NCBI RefSeq assembly: GCF_040839445.1
Contig: NZ_JBDPGJ010000001.1
Coordinates: 868,001 to 932,000, forward strand
Reading direction: 5' to 3'
Length of the DNA: 64,000 nt
DNA from: Aquibium pacificus
GTDB taxonomy: Bacteria > Pseudomonadota > Alphaproteobacteria > Rhizobiales > Rhizobiaceae
Every line of letters begins with the position of its first letter. Position 1 is the stretch's first letter. This document shows positions 34,351 through 43,058 of the stretch, piece after piece. Under the pieces are notes generated by a model that worked only from the letters and a program-made list of their open reading frames with translations, did not search any database and had not been told where the DNA came from. The position numbers were made by a program, and so were the translations under genes.

Positions 34351-34866
34351 ATGATCAACGCACGACAGGCCCAGAAGCCCGTCCCGGTTCACGACGACCG
34401 CAAGGACGCGATCCGCTCGCTCTACCTGGAATCCCTTCAGCTCGTGGAGCGGCTCCACCGCCGGCTGCTGGACGTGATCAAGGACGAGTTCGAACGCAAC
34501 GGCCGCTCCGACATCAATGCCGTCCAGGCGCTGCTGCTGTTCAACATCGGCAATTCCGAGCTCACGGCCGGCGAACTGCGCACGCGCGGCTACTATCTCG
34601 GCTCCAACGTCTCCTACAATCTCAAGAAGCTGGTCGACCTCGGCTTCATCAACCACCAGCGCTCGCGGGTCGACCGCCGCTCGGTGCGCGTCAGCCTCAC
34701 CGGCAAGGGCCAGGAGATCGCCGAGATCGTCTCCGGCCTCTACGAGCGGCACATCGGCTCGATCGAGCAGGTGGGCGGCATCAACGCCGACGAATTCAAG
34801 CAGATGAACAAGTTCCTGCTGCGTCTCGACCGGTTCTGGAACGACACGATCGCTTACCGCATGTAG
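34351..34866 (+). CDS. ldtR: MarR-family regulator LdtR
   Basis: A 171-residue MarR-type winged-helix regulator: LTAGELRTRGYYLGSNVSYN, then LKKLVDLGFINHQRSRVDRR and SVRVSLTGKGQEI form helix-turn-helix and wing. Sequence and position immediately before an L,D-transpeptidase gene match LdtR of Sinorhizobium and Liberibacter, which controls ldtP and osmotic-stress and motility genes. The ATG at 34351 lies after an AT-rich 144-base region (AATTAACGC, TTGTTAAGG, CGTTTAAG) that probably contains its promoter and binding sites. The frame is open 45 bases upstream without a ribosome site. Confidence 0.93.
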   Translation: MINARQAQKPVPVHDDRKDAIRSLYLESLQLVERLHRRLLDVIKDEFERNGRSDINAVQALLLFNIGNSELTAGELRTRGYYLGSNVSYNLKKLVDLGFINHQRSRVDRRSVRVSLTGKGQEIAEIVSGLYERHIGSIEQVGGINADEFKQMNKFLLRLDRFWNDTIAYRM

Positions 34867-34895
34867 TCTGCGGCCGCGCTTTTCGATCCCGTCTT

Positions 34896-34922
34896 CGGGG
34901 CCGGTGCCATGCGCCGGCCCCG
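34896..34922 (+). terminator. Probable terminator after ldtR
   Basis: A 12-bp GC-rich stem (CGGGGCCGGTGC / GCGCCGGCCCCG, one G-T pair) with a three-base loop lies 30 bases after the ldtR stop. No T tract follows, so it is a strong hairpin but an imperfect terminator. The rest of the 286-base gap before ldtP shows nothing certain. Confidence 0.5.
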
Positions 34923-35152
34923 ACGCCGTTTGGCCGTCATCTCACCGGTTTGTGTCGGCTGGGGCCTTCATGCGGCCATATTCGGATGGTGTTGAACTTC
35001 GAAGCGCCGCGTGGATTTCTTCGCGACCATTCCGACGGTTTCTCGGCGGCGTATCAGGGGAGACATGGTTGGTGCTTTGTTAACAGCCCCGACCTATCTT
35101 TCCGGCATCGACGACGCGCCTGCGGCGCGACCACCACAGGGTTGAAGGCATC

Positions 35153-36406
35153 ATGAAGACAGACCGCCGTACTTTCCTTACCGGCGCCGGTGCGATGGCC
35201 GCGACCGCGGTTGCCGGATCCGCGCATGCGCAGGACATCATCCGCGACCTGATCCTCTCGCCGAAGCGCGGAAGCTGGAACGACCAGTTCGACGCGCGCG
35301 CTTCCGAGGGCGGCAAGGTGGCGACCAATCTGCCCATCTTCAGCCCCGAGATCGTGTCCTACGTGGAACAGGCGATCTCGCAGTACATGGGCATCCAGGG
35401 GCAGGGCGGCTGGCCGATGGTTCCCGCCACCAAGAAGCTCCGGCTCGGCGTCGTCGACCCCGACGTGGACATGCTGCGCCGCCGCCTGATGATCTCGGGC
35501 GACCTGTCGTCAAGCGCCGGCATCTCGCCCGCCTTCGATTCCTACGTCGACGCCGCCGTCAAGCGCTTCCAGGCCCGCCACGGCCTGCCCGAGGACGGCG
35601 TCATGGGCGCCCACACCTATGCCGCGATGAACGTCTCGGCCTCCGTCCGGCTCGGCCAGCTCGAGACCAACCTGGTGCGCCTGCGCTCCATGTCCGGCTT
35701 CCTCGGCGACCGCTACGTGATGGTCAACATCCCGGCCGCCCAGATCGAGGCGGTGGAGAACGGCCGCGTCGTGTCGCGCCACACCGCGATCGTCGGCAAG
35801 ATCGACCGCCAGACGCCGATCCTCAACTCCCAGATCAACGAAGTGATCGTCAATCCGTACTGGAACGCGCCAGAATCGATCGTCCGCAAGGACATCATCC
35901 CGCTGATGCGCAAGAACCCGAACTACCTGAAAGACAACTTCATCCGCATCCTCGGTCCCGGCGGCGTCGAGGTCGATCCCATGACGATCGACTGGAACAC
36001 GGAAGAGGCGGCCAAGCTGCACTTCCGCCAGGATCCGGGCAAGATCAACGCCATGGCCTCGGTGAAGATCAACTTCCCGAACCCGCACGCCGTCTATATG
36101 CACGACACCCCGCAGCAGAGCCTCTTCAACAATCTGATGCGCTTCGATTCCTCGGGCTGCGTGCGCGTCCAGAACGTGCGCGATCTCGTGACCTGGCTCC
36201 TGCGCGACACGCCCGGCTGGGATCGCCAGCGCTTCGAGCAGACCATCAAGACCGGCGAGAGCACCCCCGTCGCGCTGTCGACGCCGGTGCCGGTCTACTT
36301 CACCTACATCTCGGCCTGGTCGACCGGCGACCGCGTCGTCCACTTCCGCGACGACATCTACGGCCGAGACGGTGTCGAGGAACTGATGCTGTCCTCGGCT
36401 CTCTGA
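35153..36406 (+). CDS. ldtP: L,D-transpeptidase (YkuD domain) LdtP
   Basis: A 417-residue periplasmic enzyme cross-linking or modifying peptidoglycan. The N-terminus TDRRTFLTGAGAMAA then SAHAQD is a twin-arginine signal. A peptidoglycan-binding domain follows (ISPAFDSYVDAAVKRFQARH, GLPEDGVMGAHTYAAMN, about 120-160), then the YkuD domain. The active site reads MHDTPQQSLFNNLMRFDSSG with Cys in SSGCVRVQNVRDL, the SSGC form seen in YcbB/LdtD rather than SHGC. It sits after ldtR, its expected regulator. A clear terminator follows. Confidence 0.94.
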   Translation: MKTDRRTFLTGAGAMAATAVAGSAHAQDIIRDLILSPKRGSWNDQFDARASEGGKVATNLPIFSPEIVSYVEQAISQYMGIQGQGGWPMVPATKKLRLGVVDPDVDMLRRRLMISGDLSSSAGISPAFDSYVDAAVKRFQARHGLPEDGVMGAHTYAAMNVSASVRLGQLETNLVRLRSMSGFLGDRYVMVNIPAAQIEAVENGRVVSRHTAIVGKIDRQTPILNSQINEVIVNPYWNAPESIVRKDIIPLMRKNPNYLKDNFIRILGPGGVEVDPMTIDWNTEEAAKLHFRQDPGKINAMASVKINFPNPHAVYMHDTPQQSLFNNLMRFDSSGCVRVQNVRDLVTWLLRDTPGWDRQRFEQTIKTGESTPVALSTPVPVYFTYISAWSTGDRVVHFRDDIYGRDGVEELMLSSAL

Positions 36407-36427
36407 GCCCGGCAAACGCAATCGCGC

Positions 36428-36453
36428 AAAGGCCGTCCTCGCGGGCGGCCTTT
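36428..36453 (+). terminator. Intrinsic terminator between ldtP and the YcaO gene
   Basis: AAAGGCCG (36428-36435) and CGGCCTTT (36446-36453) form a perfect 8-bp stem with a 10-base loop, followed by GGCATTTT. It separates the converging ldtP and YcaO-family genes and can act on both strands. Confidence 0.7.
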
Positions 36454-36478
36454 GGCATTTTCCGCCAGGTTTCGGCCG

Positions 36479-37474
36479 CTACCGGTCTAGCCGTACCACC
36501 CGGACGGCCGTCACTCCGGTTGCCGGTCTCGTGAGGTTGAACACCGCAGCCTCGATTCCCCAGGCGCTGACAAGGCTTTCGAAGGTTTGTGGAGCGTTGG
36601 CATGATCGAAGTAGCTCATCCCGTTTGGAAGGATATCGGTGGGTGACGCCCTGATCTGCGGCAGCACGGCGGATCCGAGGAACACCTCCGCCTGGAACTG
36701 CCCTTCCGGAGACAGGTGATCCAATTCTTGTCCGCGGCGCCCGATCGCGCCCAGGTTGAACCAGGTCGAGACCGCCTCCAGGCAGGCTCGCATTGTTGTT
36801 TCCGTCCGATCGAGGCCGGCGGCGCTGCCGAAAGCCGGCCGGGATCCCGTCCTTTCGCTGCAGACGGCGATGGAGACCAGTGCACCCGAAACGTGCCGGT
36901 GCTCGCTGATCCGCAGGGCCAATCCGCTACGATGCGCCCAGGAGGAAAGGAACTCGAACCGACCGTCTGCGGTCGCATCCTCTGTGAGGTGGAAAAGTTC
37001 CTGGCCGTCGAGCCATCTGTCGACCGCGTCGTTTTCCGCCAGTTCCAGGAGGCCTCTGAGAGCTGCATCGGGAAGATCTCGACCGACTGAACATCCACGA
37101 CTGTCCGCGGCTTCAACACCATCCTGCTGAGTGGGGTGGCCGAGCAGAAGAACGTTTGCCGGAAGTACGATCTTGCCGGCCCCCGAGATGCCGATCGATG
37201 CCAATTCGGAGGGATCGCCGGCGTGGTACTGGATGCTGTATCTTTCGATCCCCTCGAGCACGCAAGCCATTCGGGCTGCCTGTTCCCGCAAGGCCGATCC
37301 GGAACCAATGCGACAGCGGAGACCTTGCGGCGGCGGCAGGCAACCGCTTGGCAGGACGACGGGGCACACATACGTCCAGACCGGACAATTAGCCCGCAAC
37401 GTCGCTCTGCGCGGCTCGCCGATCGTGAGGCCGATGTTGGCGACTGCGGTCCGGTATACATCTTCGACAACCAC
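36479..37474 (-). CDS. YcaO-family ATP-dependent (cyclodehydratase-like) protein
   Basis: A 331-residue YcaO-fold protein. The two ATP/Mg blocks are recognisable: GSGSALREQAARMACVLEGI then ERYS (57-80, with Glu74 and Glu77), and DSRGCSVGRDLPDAALRGLL then ELAENDAVDRW (124-154). A later block is FGSAAGLDRTETTMRACLEA, and the end reads FNLTRPATGVTAVRVVRLDR. YcaO enzymes use ATP to activate peptide amide bonds, making azolines, thioamides or amidines in RiPPs. Oddities: END replaces the usual ERD, there is no N-terminal leader-binding domain, and the chain stops where relatives continue into a PGL or proline-rich tail. It starts at GTG. A small putative precursor gene is divergent, 86 bases away. 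Confidence 0.8.
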   Translation of the reverse strand: MVVEDVYRTAVANIGLTIGEPRRATLRANCPVWTYVCPVVLPSGCLPPPQGLRCRIGSGSALREQAARMACVLEGIERYSIQYHAGDPSELASIGISGAGKIVLPANVLLLGHPTQQDGVEAADSRGCSVGRDLPDAALRGLLELAENDAVDRWLDGQELFHLTEDATADGRFEFLSSWAHRSGLALRISEHRHVSGALVSIAVCSERTGSRPAFGSAAGLDRTETTMRACLEAVSTWFNLGAIGRRGQELDHLSPEGQFQAEVFLGSAVLPQIRASPTDILPNGMSYFDHANAPQTFESLVSAWGIEAAVFNLTRPATGVTAVRVVRLDR

Positions 37475-37560
37475 ATCCTGCAGCTTCCGCTACGTCAAGG
37501 GTTGTGGCAAGATCAATTGTTGGAGATGCAAGCTTCTGAAACCCAAAGAGGGCGTGAATC

Positions 37561-37860
37561 ATGGCCAGATTCAAATTGACGTCGGGGAGCGAGGACCGAG
37601 ACATCGGCAAAGCCGTGCTTGAGGCCGCGGAAGCGGCCGGAAAGAACGGGGGCAAACTCGACGATGCAGAAAAAAGAGCCTTCGAAGCGAGGATAAAGGA
37701 ACTGATCGATCCGACCTTCGCGGGGAGCGTCGAGGTTCTCTATGACACCCCGGATCAAATCCACATAGTCATCCCCTACCTTCCGGACGCGACCTACTCC
37801 GACAACAACTTCGCCAATGAAGCGATGGGGCACATTGTCGTCAGAGGTTGCGGTCGCTAG
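37561..37860 (+). CDS. Candidate RiPP precursor with NHLP-like leader and RGCGR C-terminus
   Basis: A 99-residue protein with an AGAGGG site 9 bases before the ATG. The N-terminal 50 residues are charged and helical (AVLEAAEAAGKNGGKLDDAE). Residues 57-75 (VEVLYDTPDQIHIVIPYLP) resemble the conserved end of nitrile-hydratase-type leader peptides of TOMM and related RiPPs (pattern V-x-V-x-x-x-TPD-x-x-x-hVhP). The tail ATYSDNNFANEAMGHIVVRG ends CGR, with a single Cys at 97. Divergent from a YcaO gene, it is the obvious substrate candidate. The core is poor in Cys/Ser/Thr, so at most a few heterocycles could form. Its family assignment is from memory of the pattern and is not certain; it could be an unrelated small protein. 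Confidence 0.6.
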   Translation: MARFKLTSGSEDRDIGKAVLEAAEAAGKNGGKLDDAEKRAFEARIKELIDPTFAGSVEVLYDTPDQIHIVIPYLPDATYSDNNFANEAMGHIVVRGCGR

Positions 37861-37891
37861 CGCGCGCCGGTTTTCGACCGGGCTCGCGCTG

Positions 37892-39661
37892 ATGTTGAAA
37901 ACCGAGAAGACATCGAAGACGAGCCGCGGCGCCGTTCCGCGGAAAGGGGTGTTGCGGGCCGTGCTTGTCGCGGACGCGGCGAGCTATTCCCGTCTCATGC
38001 CTGAAGACCCTATGGGCACGATCACCAGCCTGAACAGGTCCAGAGCTCGTATGCGCGAGATCATTCGGCGCCATGGCGGCGAGGACGCAGGGTTTCCGGG
38101 AGACTTTCTGCTCGCCATATTCGCCGCGGCCGGCGATGCCCTCGAATCGGCGATGGAATTCCTCAAGGAGGCGGATCAGGCAGGAATTTCGGTCCCGCTG
38201 CGATTCCGCGTCGGACTGCATGTGGGCGACGTCTTCGAGCAGGAGGGTGAATACCTGGGGGTGGCCATCAACATCGCCTCGCGCCTTCAGCAGTGTGCTC
38301 CGATCGGCGGTATCGTCATGTCGCAGGCGTTTCGCCAGAGCCTGCCGGGGCGACTGCGCCTTCCGGTGGACGACATTGGCCAGTTGCAGCTCAAGAACGT
38401 CGAAGAGCCCATCCACGCCTTCGAAGTGAAGGGCTCCGGCCTCTCTCCCGATGGGCCGGCGGTACCGTTGCGGGCCGGCACCGGGGGGACCGACGAACAC
38501 AAACGACCCAGCAGGCGCATCGAGAAACGTCCGCGGATCTTCATCAGACCGTTCCGTGCCGCTGGCAAGGCCGAGCGGGCGCTGGTCTTCGCCGATGGAC
38601 TGATGGAAGAACTCGTGACGACCTTCGGCGTCTTCTCGGACGTCTTCCGCGTCAGTTCGACCTCCAATTCTTCCGAAAGGCGGGACGGCTACGAAATCAC
38701 CGGCCAGGTCCGCAACGGCGACCGTCTGAGGATCACCTGCCACCTGACCGACCTCTCCACTGGCGACGCCATCTGGTCGGACCGTTTCGATTTCGGCAAC
38801 GACGCAAGCTACGATGCGCAGGAGCGGATCGTAATCGCGGTGACGAATGCGCTGCAATTGAAGCTTACCGACGGCGAAGCCGCGCGCCTCTGGTCGACGC
38901 AGTCCACCTCGATGGCAGCCTGGGAGGAATTCCATCGCGGGCGTATGTGCGAGGCACGCTATACGAGCGACGGCAACCTGAAGGCGCGGGAGCATTTCGG
39001 TCGCGCCATGTCGCTGGACCCCGAATTCGTGCCGGCGGTCGTCGCGACCGGGTTCAGCCACCTCGATGCGGTTCGACTCGGATGGGCCTCCGACCACGAG
39101 GACGACCTGGAGAAGGCTTTCCGTTTGGCTGAACTGGCCAGACGAATGGACCCGCAGGATCCCTATGCAATCGCGCTTCTGGCCTATGTCGAGCGGGCCC
39201 AGGGAAGGCTCGAGCAGTCGGTCGCCACGATGGCGCGGGCGGTTCACCTTGCTCCCCGCAACGGAGAGCTGGTCGCGTATTACGCCGACATGCTGTGGAT
39301 GCAGGGCGATGCGGCAGGTGCCGTGCGGCAGAACCGCAGGGCGCTGGAGCTCTTCCCGCAGCCGAGCTCATGGGTGCGTGGGAATCTGGGGCTCGCACTG
39401 CTCTGGACCGGCGACTGCCCGGAAGCGCAGAAGGTGTTCGAGACGGTCATCGCGTCGGACGAGGACTACGCGCGAGCCTATATCGGGCTGGTTGTCGCCC
39501 TCGTGCGGCAAGGGCGGATCGAGCAAGCCAGGGCGGTATATCAGTCGCTGCTGCTGATCGAGCCGGGATTTGCGCCGCGGAACTGGATTGCGCGCAACCT
39601 TCATTTCAATCCGGCCGACGCGGACCGTTTCATGGCCGATCTGATGCTCGCCGCACAGTAG
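37892..39661 (+). CDS. Class III nucleotidyl cyclase with TPR repeats
   Basis: A protein of about 589 residues: N-terminal cyclase domain (RAVLVADAASYSRLMPED, GFPGDFLLAIFAAAGDALES, FRVGLHVGDVFEQEGEYLGV, INIASRLQQC), then a TolB-like middle (RIFIRPFRAAGKAERALVFA; LMEELVTTFGVFSDVFRVSS) and C-terminal TPR repeats (LDPEFVPAVVATGF onward). Both metal-binding Asp positions are kept, but the second block reads GDFLL rather than GDGLL and the first ADAASYS rather than ADVVGYS, so activity is doubtful. I use ATG 37892, which lies after the small gene's stop. An ATG at 37817 in frame would overlap that gene by 44 bases. It is co-directional with the putative precursor gene, with which it may form an operon. 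Confidence 0.82.
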   Translation: MLKTEKTSKTSRGAVPRKGVLRAVLVADAASYSRLMPEDPMGTITSLNRSRARMREIIRRHGGEDAGFPGDFLLAIFAAAGDALESAMEFLKEADQAGISVPLRFRVGLHVGDVFEQEGEYLGVAINIASRLQQCAPIGGIVMSQAFRQSLPGRLRLPVDDIGQLQLKNVEEPIHAFEVKGSGLSPDGPAVPLRAGTGGTDEHKRPSRRIEKRPRIFIRPFRAAGKAERALVFADGLMEELVTTFGVFSDVFRVSSTSNSSERRDGYEITGQVRNGDRLRITCHLTDLSTGDAIWSDRFDFGNDASYDAQERIVIAVTNALQLKLTDGEAARLWSTQSTSMAAWEEFHRGRMCEARYTSDGNLKAREHFGRAMSLDPEFVPAVVATGFSHLDAVRLGWASDHEDDLEKAFRLAELARRMDPQDPYAIALLAYVERAQGRLEQSVATMARAVHLAPRNGELVAYYADMLWMQGDAAGAVRQNRRALELFPQPSSWVRGNLGLALLWTGDCPEAQKVFETVIASDEDYARAYIGLVVALVRQGRIEQARAVYQSLLLIEPGFAPRNWIARNLHFNPADADRFMADLMLAAQ

Positions 39662-39762
39662 ACCGGATCGCCTGCGGGAACGGCGTGACCGTGCCAGCGC
39701 ATTGCTCCTTCAAGTCCTTCAGGTCATCGCGGTTGCGCAGCCGGACAGGGGTGAGCCGGATG

Positions 39763-41535
39763 TCAGGCGGCGCCCGCGGCGGCGGCCGGCACGCGGGCGG
39801 GCGGTTGCAGCACCCGCTCCAGCCCGTCGATCAGATGCTCCGTGTCTTCGGGCCGGGCATAGTGGAGGGTCGGCACGAAGGTGTCGTACGAGAAGTTCGG
39901 GTCGATCTCCCGGATGCGGGCGCCGTGCGCGGAAGCCGCCGTGTGGTCGCCCATCCAGGCGTAGGCCGCCGAGACGAAGGCGTGCTGAACGGCGTCCATC
40001 GCCGAAAGATGCATGAAGGCCTCGATCGCCTCGCCGTAGCGCCGGGCGTTGAAATAGGCCTTGCCGAGATGGCTCCAGAACCGCTCGGGATGATGCGGGT
40101 TGAGCCGCATGGCCTTCGTTATCCACTCGACCCCTTCTTCGGGCCGCCCGAGCCAGGTGAGTAGTTCGCCCTGCTGCACGACGACGAGGTCGTAGTTGGG
40201 ATTGAGCGCGAGCGCGCGCTCCTGATGGTAGCGGGCGCGGGTCAGGTCGTTGCGGCTGACGTTGATGGCTGCGAGGATGCGGTGGACGTCGGCATCGTTG
40301 TCGTCAAGCTTTAGCGCCGTCTCCAGCTCGACCACCACCTCGTCGAAGACCGCGTCCCTGTTCTCGCACCAGCCATAGACCCAGGCCTGACCGAGGATGC
40401 AGCCGCGCCAGGCGCGGGCGTGCGCGTAGTCCGGGTCGAGCGTGATCGCCCGGTCGATCAGCTTCTGCGCCTCGGTGTTGTCGTCGCGGCCGCTGCGGTG
40501 GTGGAGCACCTTGGCGGCGAGCACGCATTCGTAGGCGGCGAGATTGGCCGGCGTCTTGCGCGCGATCAGGTCGCGCTGGGCAGCCTCGACGCGCCCGGGC
40601 AGGGTGGCGACGATCGCCGCCGTCACCTCGTCCTGAATGGCGAAGATGTCGTCGAGCTTGCGGTCGTATTTCTCCGCCCAGATGTGGGCGTCGTTGGTCG
40701 TGTCGATGAGCTGGACGGTGATCCTCACGTTGCCGCCGGCCTTCCTGACGCTGCCTTCCACTATGTACTGGGCGCCAAGCTTCTGGGCGACCTCGCGCAG
40801 GTTGGCGGACTGGCCCTTGTAGACGAAGGTCGAGTTGCGCGAGATGACGAAGAGCTCGTGGTGGCGCGACAGCTCGGTGAGGATGTCCTCGGTCAGTCCG
40901 TCGACGAAGAATTCCTGCTCGGGGTCGCCGCTCATGTTCGCGAAGGGCATCACCGCGATGGCCGGCTTGACCACCGGCTTCGGTTCCGCGGCCCTGCCTG
41001 CTCCGTCCGCCGGGGCGCGGCTGTCGAGCACCACGCGCCAGACCTGCAGCTGTCTCGACATGTTCTTGAACGATTTCAGGCCGAGATTCTCGAAGGCGAC
41101 GCCGACGCGATCGTTGACCTGGTCGTAGACGGCCTGCGTCACGCAGATGCCGCCGGTTTCGGCGAGCTGCTCGAGCCGGGCCGCGACGTTGACGCCGTCG
41201 CCGTAGATGTCGCCGTCGTCGAAGATGATGTCGCCGAGGTTGATGCCGACGCGGAACTGGATGCGCCTGTCCTCCGGCACGTCGGCGTTGCGGCGGCGCA
41301 TCCTCTCCTGGACCTCGACGGCACAGCGCACGGCATCCGCGACGCTCTGGAACTCGACCAGCATTCCGTCGCCGGTGGTCTTGATGATGCGGCCCTGGTT
41401 CTTGGCGATCGACGGATCGATCAGTTCGATCCGGTGCGTGCGCAGCCGCTCCAGCGTGCCACGCTCGTCGGCTTCCATCAACCGCGAGTAGCCGACCATG
41501 TCGGCTGCAAGCACGGCGGCGAGCCTGTGTTCCAT
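39763..41535 (-). CDS. Class III nucleotidyl cyclase with TolB-like and TPR domains
   Basis: A 590-residue cytoplasmic protein. The cyclase domain is canonical: LAAVLAADMVGYSRLMEADE, KTTGDGMLVEFQSVADAVRC, FRVGINLGDIIFDDGDIYGD, GVNVAARLEQLAE. A TolB/CadC-like segment (IAVMPFANMSGDPEQEFFVD; GAQYIVEGSVRKAGGNVRIT) precedes TPR repeats (LDPDYAHARAWRG; LNPNYDLVVVQQ; LNPHHPERFWSHLG). ATG 41535 is preferred because GGAG lies 7 bases upstream; a TTG at 41547 would add four residues. It is a paralogue of the neighbouring cyclase, with intact catalytic blocks, and converges with it. It should make cAMP; the signal is unknown. Confidence 0.9.
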   Translation of the reverse strand: MEHRLAAVLAADMVGYSRLMEADERGTLERLRTHRIELIDPSIAKNQGRIIKTTGDGMLVEFQSVADAVRCAVEVQERMRRRNADVPEDRRIQFRVGINLGDIIFDDGDIYGDGVNVAARLEQLAETGGICVTQAVYDQVNDRVGVAFENLGLKSFKNMSRQLQVWRVVLDSRAPADGAGRAAEPKPVVKPAIAVMPFANMSGDPEQEFFVDGLTEDILTELSRHHELFVISRNSTFVYKGQSANLREVAQKLGAQYIVEGSVRKAGGNVRITVQLIDTTNDAHIWAEKYDRKLDDIFAIQDEVTAAIVATLPGRVEAAQRDLIARKTPANLAAYECVLAAKVLHHRSGRDDNTEAQKLIDRAITLDPDYAHARAWRGCILGQAWVYGWCENRDAVFDEVVVELETALKLDDNDADVHRILAAINVSRNDLTRARYHQERALALNPNYDLVVVQQGELLTWLGRPEEGVEWITKAMRLNPHHPERFWSHLGKAYFNARRYGEAIEAFMHLSAMDAVQHAFVSAAYAWMGDHTAASAHGARIREIDPNFSYDTFVPTLHYARPEDTEHLIDGLERVLQPPARVPAAAAGAA

Positions 41536-41737
41536 GTGCTGCTCCAACCAGTTTCGCAGTATAGCACAGAGATCGCCCGGACAGAACGCACCAGAGGGTG
41601 AGTCCGGCGTGAGGACTGGCGAACGCCGTGCCGGCGCAATCCGGCCATCAATTTTCGTTCCGCGTTGCGTGGCGACCCCGGTGGAGATGTGTTAATGCGC
41701 GCCGCATACGCACATTTCCCTCCCAAGGAAGATTGCC

Positions 41738-43051
41738 ATGGCCATAGCCACCGCCGCCAAATCGATCGATGAGAACCGTTTCAACCTGCCGCTCGAACAG
41801 GTCGATCCCGAGATCTTCGGCGCAATCGGCAAGGAACTCGGCCGCCAGCGCCATGAGATCGAGCTGATCGCCTCGGAAAACATCGTCTCCCGCGCCGTGC
41901 TCGAGGCGCAAGGGTCGATCATGACCAACAAGTACGCCGAGGGCTATCCCGGTAAGCGCTACTACGGCGGCTGCCAGTTCGTCGACATCGCCGAGAGCCT
42001 CGCCATCGAGCGCGCCAAAAAGCTGTTCGACTGCGGCTTCGCCAACGTCCAGCCCAATTCCGGCAGCCAGATGAACCAGGCCGTCTTCCTGGCGCTGCTC
42101 CAGCCCGGCGACACCTTCATGGGCCTCGACCTGAACTCCGGCGGCCACCTGACCCACGGCTCGCCGGTCAACATGTCGGGCAAGTGGTTCAACGTCATCT
42201 CCTACGGCGTGCGCCGCGAGGACCATCGCCTCGACATGGACGAGGTCGAGCGGCTGGCCAACGAGCACAAGCCGAAGCTGATCATCGCCGGCGGCACGGC
42301 CTATTCGCGCATCTGGGACTGGCAGCGCTTCCGCCAGATCGCCGACGCGGTCGGCGCGTATCTCATGGTCGACATGGCCCACATCGCCGGCCTCGTTGCC
42401 GGCGGCGCGCATCCCTCGCCGCTGCCGCATGCGCACGTCGTCACCACGACCACGCACAAGTCGCTGCGCGGGCCCCGCGGCGGCATGATCCTCACCAACG
42501 ACGAGGAGATCGCCAAGAAGGTCAATTCGGCCGTCTTCCCGGGCCTGCAGGGCGGCCCGCTCATGCACGTCATCGCCGCCAAGGCGGTGGCCTTCGGCGA
42601 GGCGCTGCGCCCCGACTTCAAGGCCTACGCGCACGAGGTCGTGGCCAATGCCCGCGCGCTGGCCGCGAGCCTGCAGGAGACCGGCCTCGAAATCGTCTCC
42701 GGCGGCACCGACAACCATTCGATGCTGGTCGACCTCAGGCCCAAAAACGCCACGGGCAAGCGCGCCGAGGCCGCACTCGGCCGCGCCAACATCACCTGCA
42801 ACAAGAACGGCATCCCCTTCGACCCCGAAAAGCCCTTCGTCACCTCCGGCGTGCGCCTCGGCACCCCGGCCGGCACCACGCGCGGCTTCGGCCAGGCCGA
42901 ATTCCGCGAGATCGGCAAGCTGATCGCCGAGGTGTTGGACGGCCTCAAGGCCGCCAACTCCGACGAGGGCAACGCCGCGGTCGAGGAGACGGTGAAGAAG
43001 AAGGTCATCGCGCTGACGGACCGGTTCCCGCTTTATCCATTCATGGGGTGA
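41738..43051 (+). CDS. glyA: Serine hydroxymethyltransferase
   Basis: A 437-residue pyridoxal-phosphate enzyme interconverting serine plus tetrahydrofolate with glycine plus methylene-tetrahydrofolate. The PLP lysine lies in VVTTTTHKSLRGPRGGM near residue 243. The N-terminal IELIASENIVSRAVLEAQGS and NKYAEGYPGKRYYGGCQFVD blocks are invariant in GlyA. ATG 41738 follows AAGGAAGATTGCC. In related genomes the conserved hypothetical gene and nrdR follow directly; here about 2.3 kb of other DNA intervenes. Confidence 0.97.
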   Translation: MAIATAAKSIDENRFNLPLEQVDPEIFGAIGKELGRQRHEIELIASENIVSRAVLEAQGSIMTNKYAEGYPGKRYYGGCQFVDIAESLAIERAKKLFDCGFANVQPNSGSQMNQAVFLALLQPGDTFMGLDLNSGGHLTHGSPVNMSGKWFNVISYGVRREDHRLDMDEVERLANEHKPKLIIAGGTAYSRIWDWQRFRQIADAVGAYLMVDMAHIAGLVAGGAHPSPLPHAHVVTTTTHKSLRGPRGGMILTNDEEIAKKVNSAVFPGLQGGPLMHVIAAKAVAFGEALRPDFKAYAHEVVANARALAASLQETGLEIVSGGTDNHSMLVDLRPKNATGKRAEAALGRANITCNKNGIPFDPEKPFVTSGVRLGTPAGTTRGFGQAEFREIGKLIAEVLDGLKAANSDEGNAAVEETVKKKVIALTDRFPLYPFMG

Positions 43052-43058
43052 GGCCTAT

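Noticed and set aside
37131..37622. Plus-strand frame opposite the YcaO gene with a KGCGKINCWRC segment, considered as another small Cys-rich peptide
   Set aside because: It lies mostly antisense to the YcaO coding region and runs out of frame into the precursor gene, without a ribosome site.
41548..41737. Possible glycine riboswitch upstream of glyA
   Set aside because: The 190 bases do not show the paired aptamer pattern, and there is no hairpin near the ribosome site.
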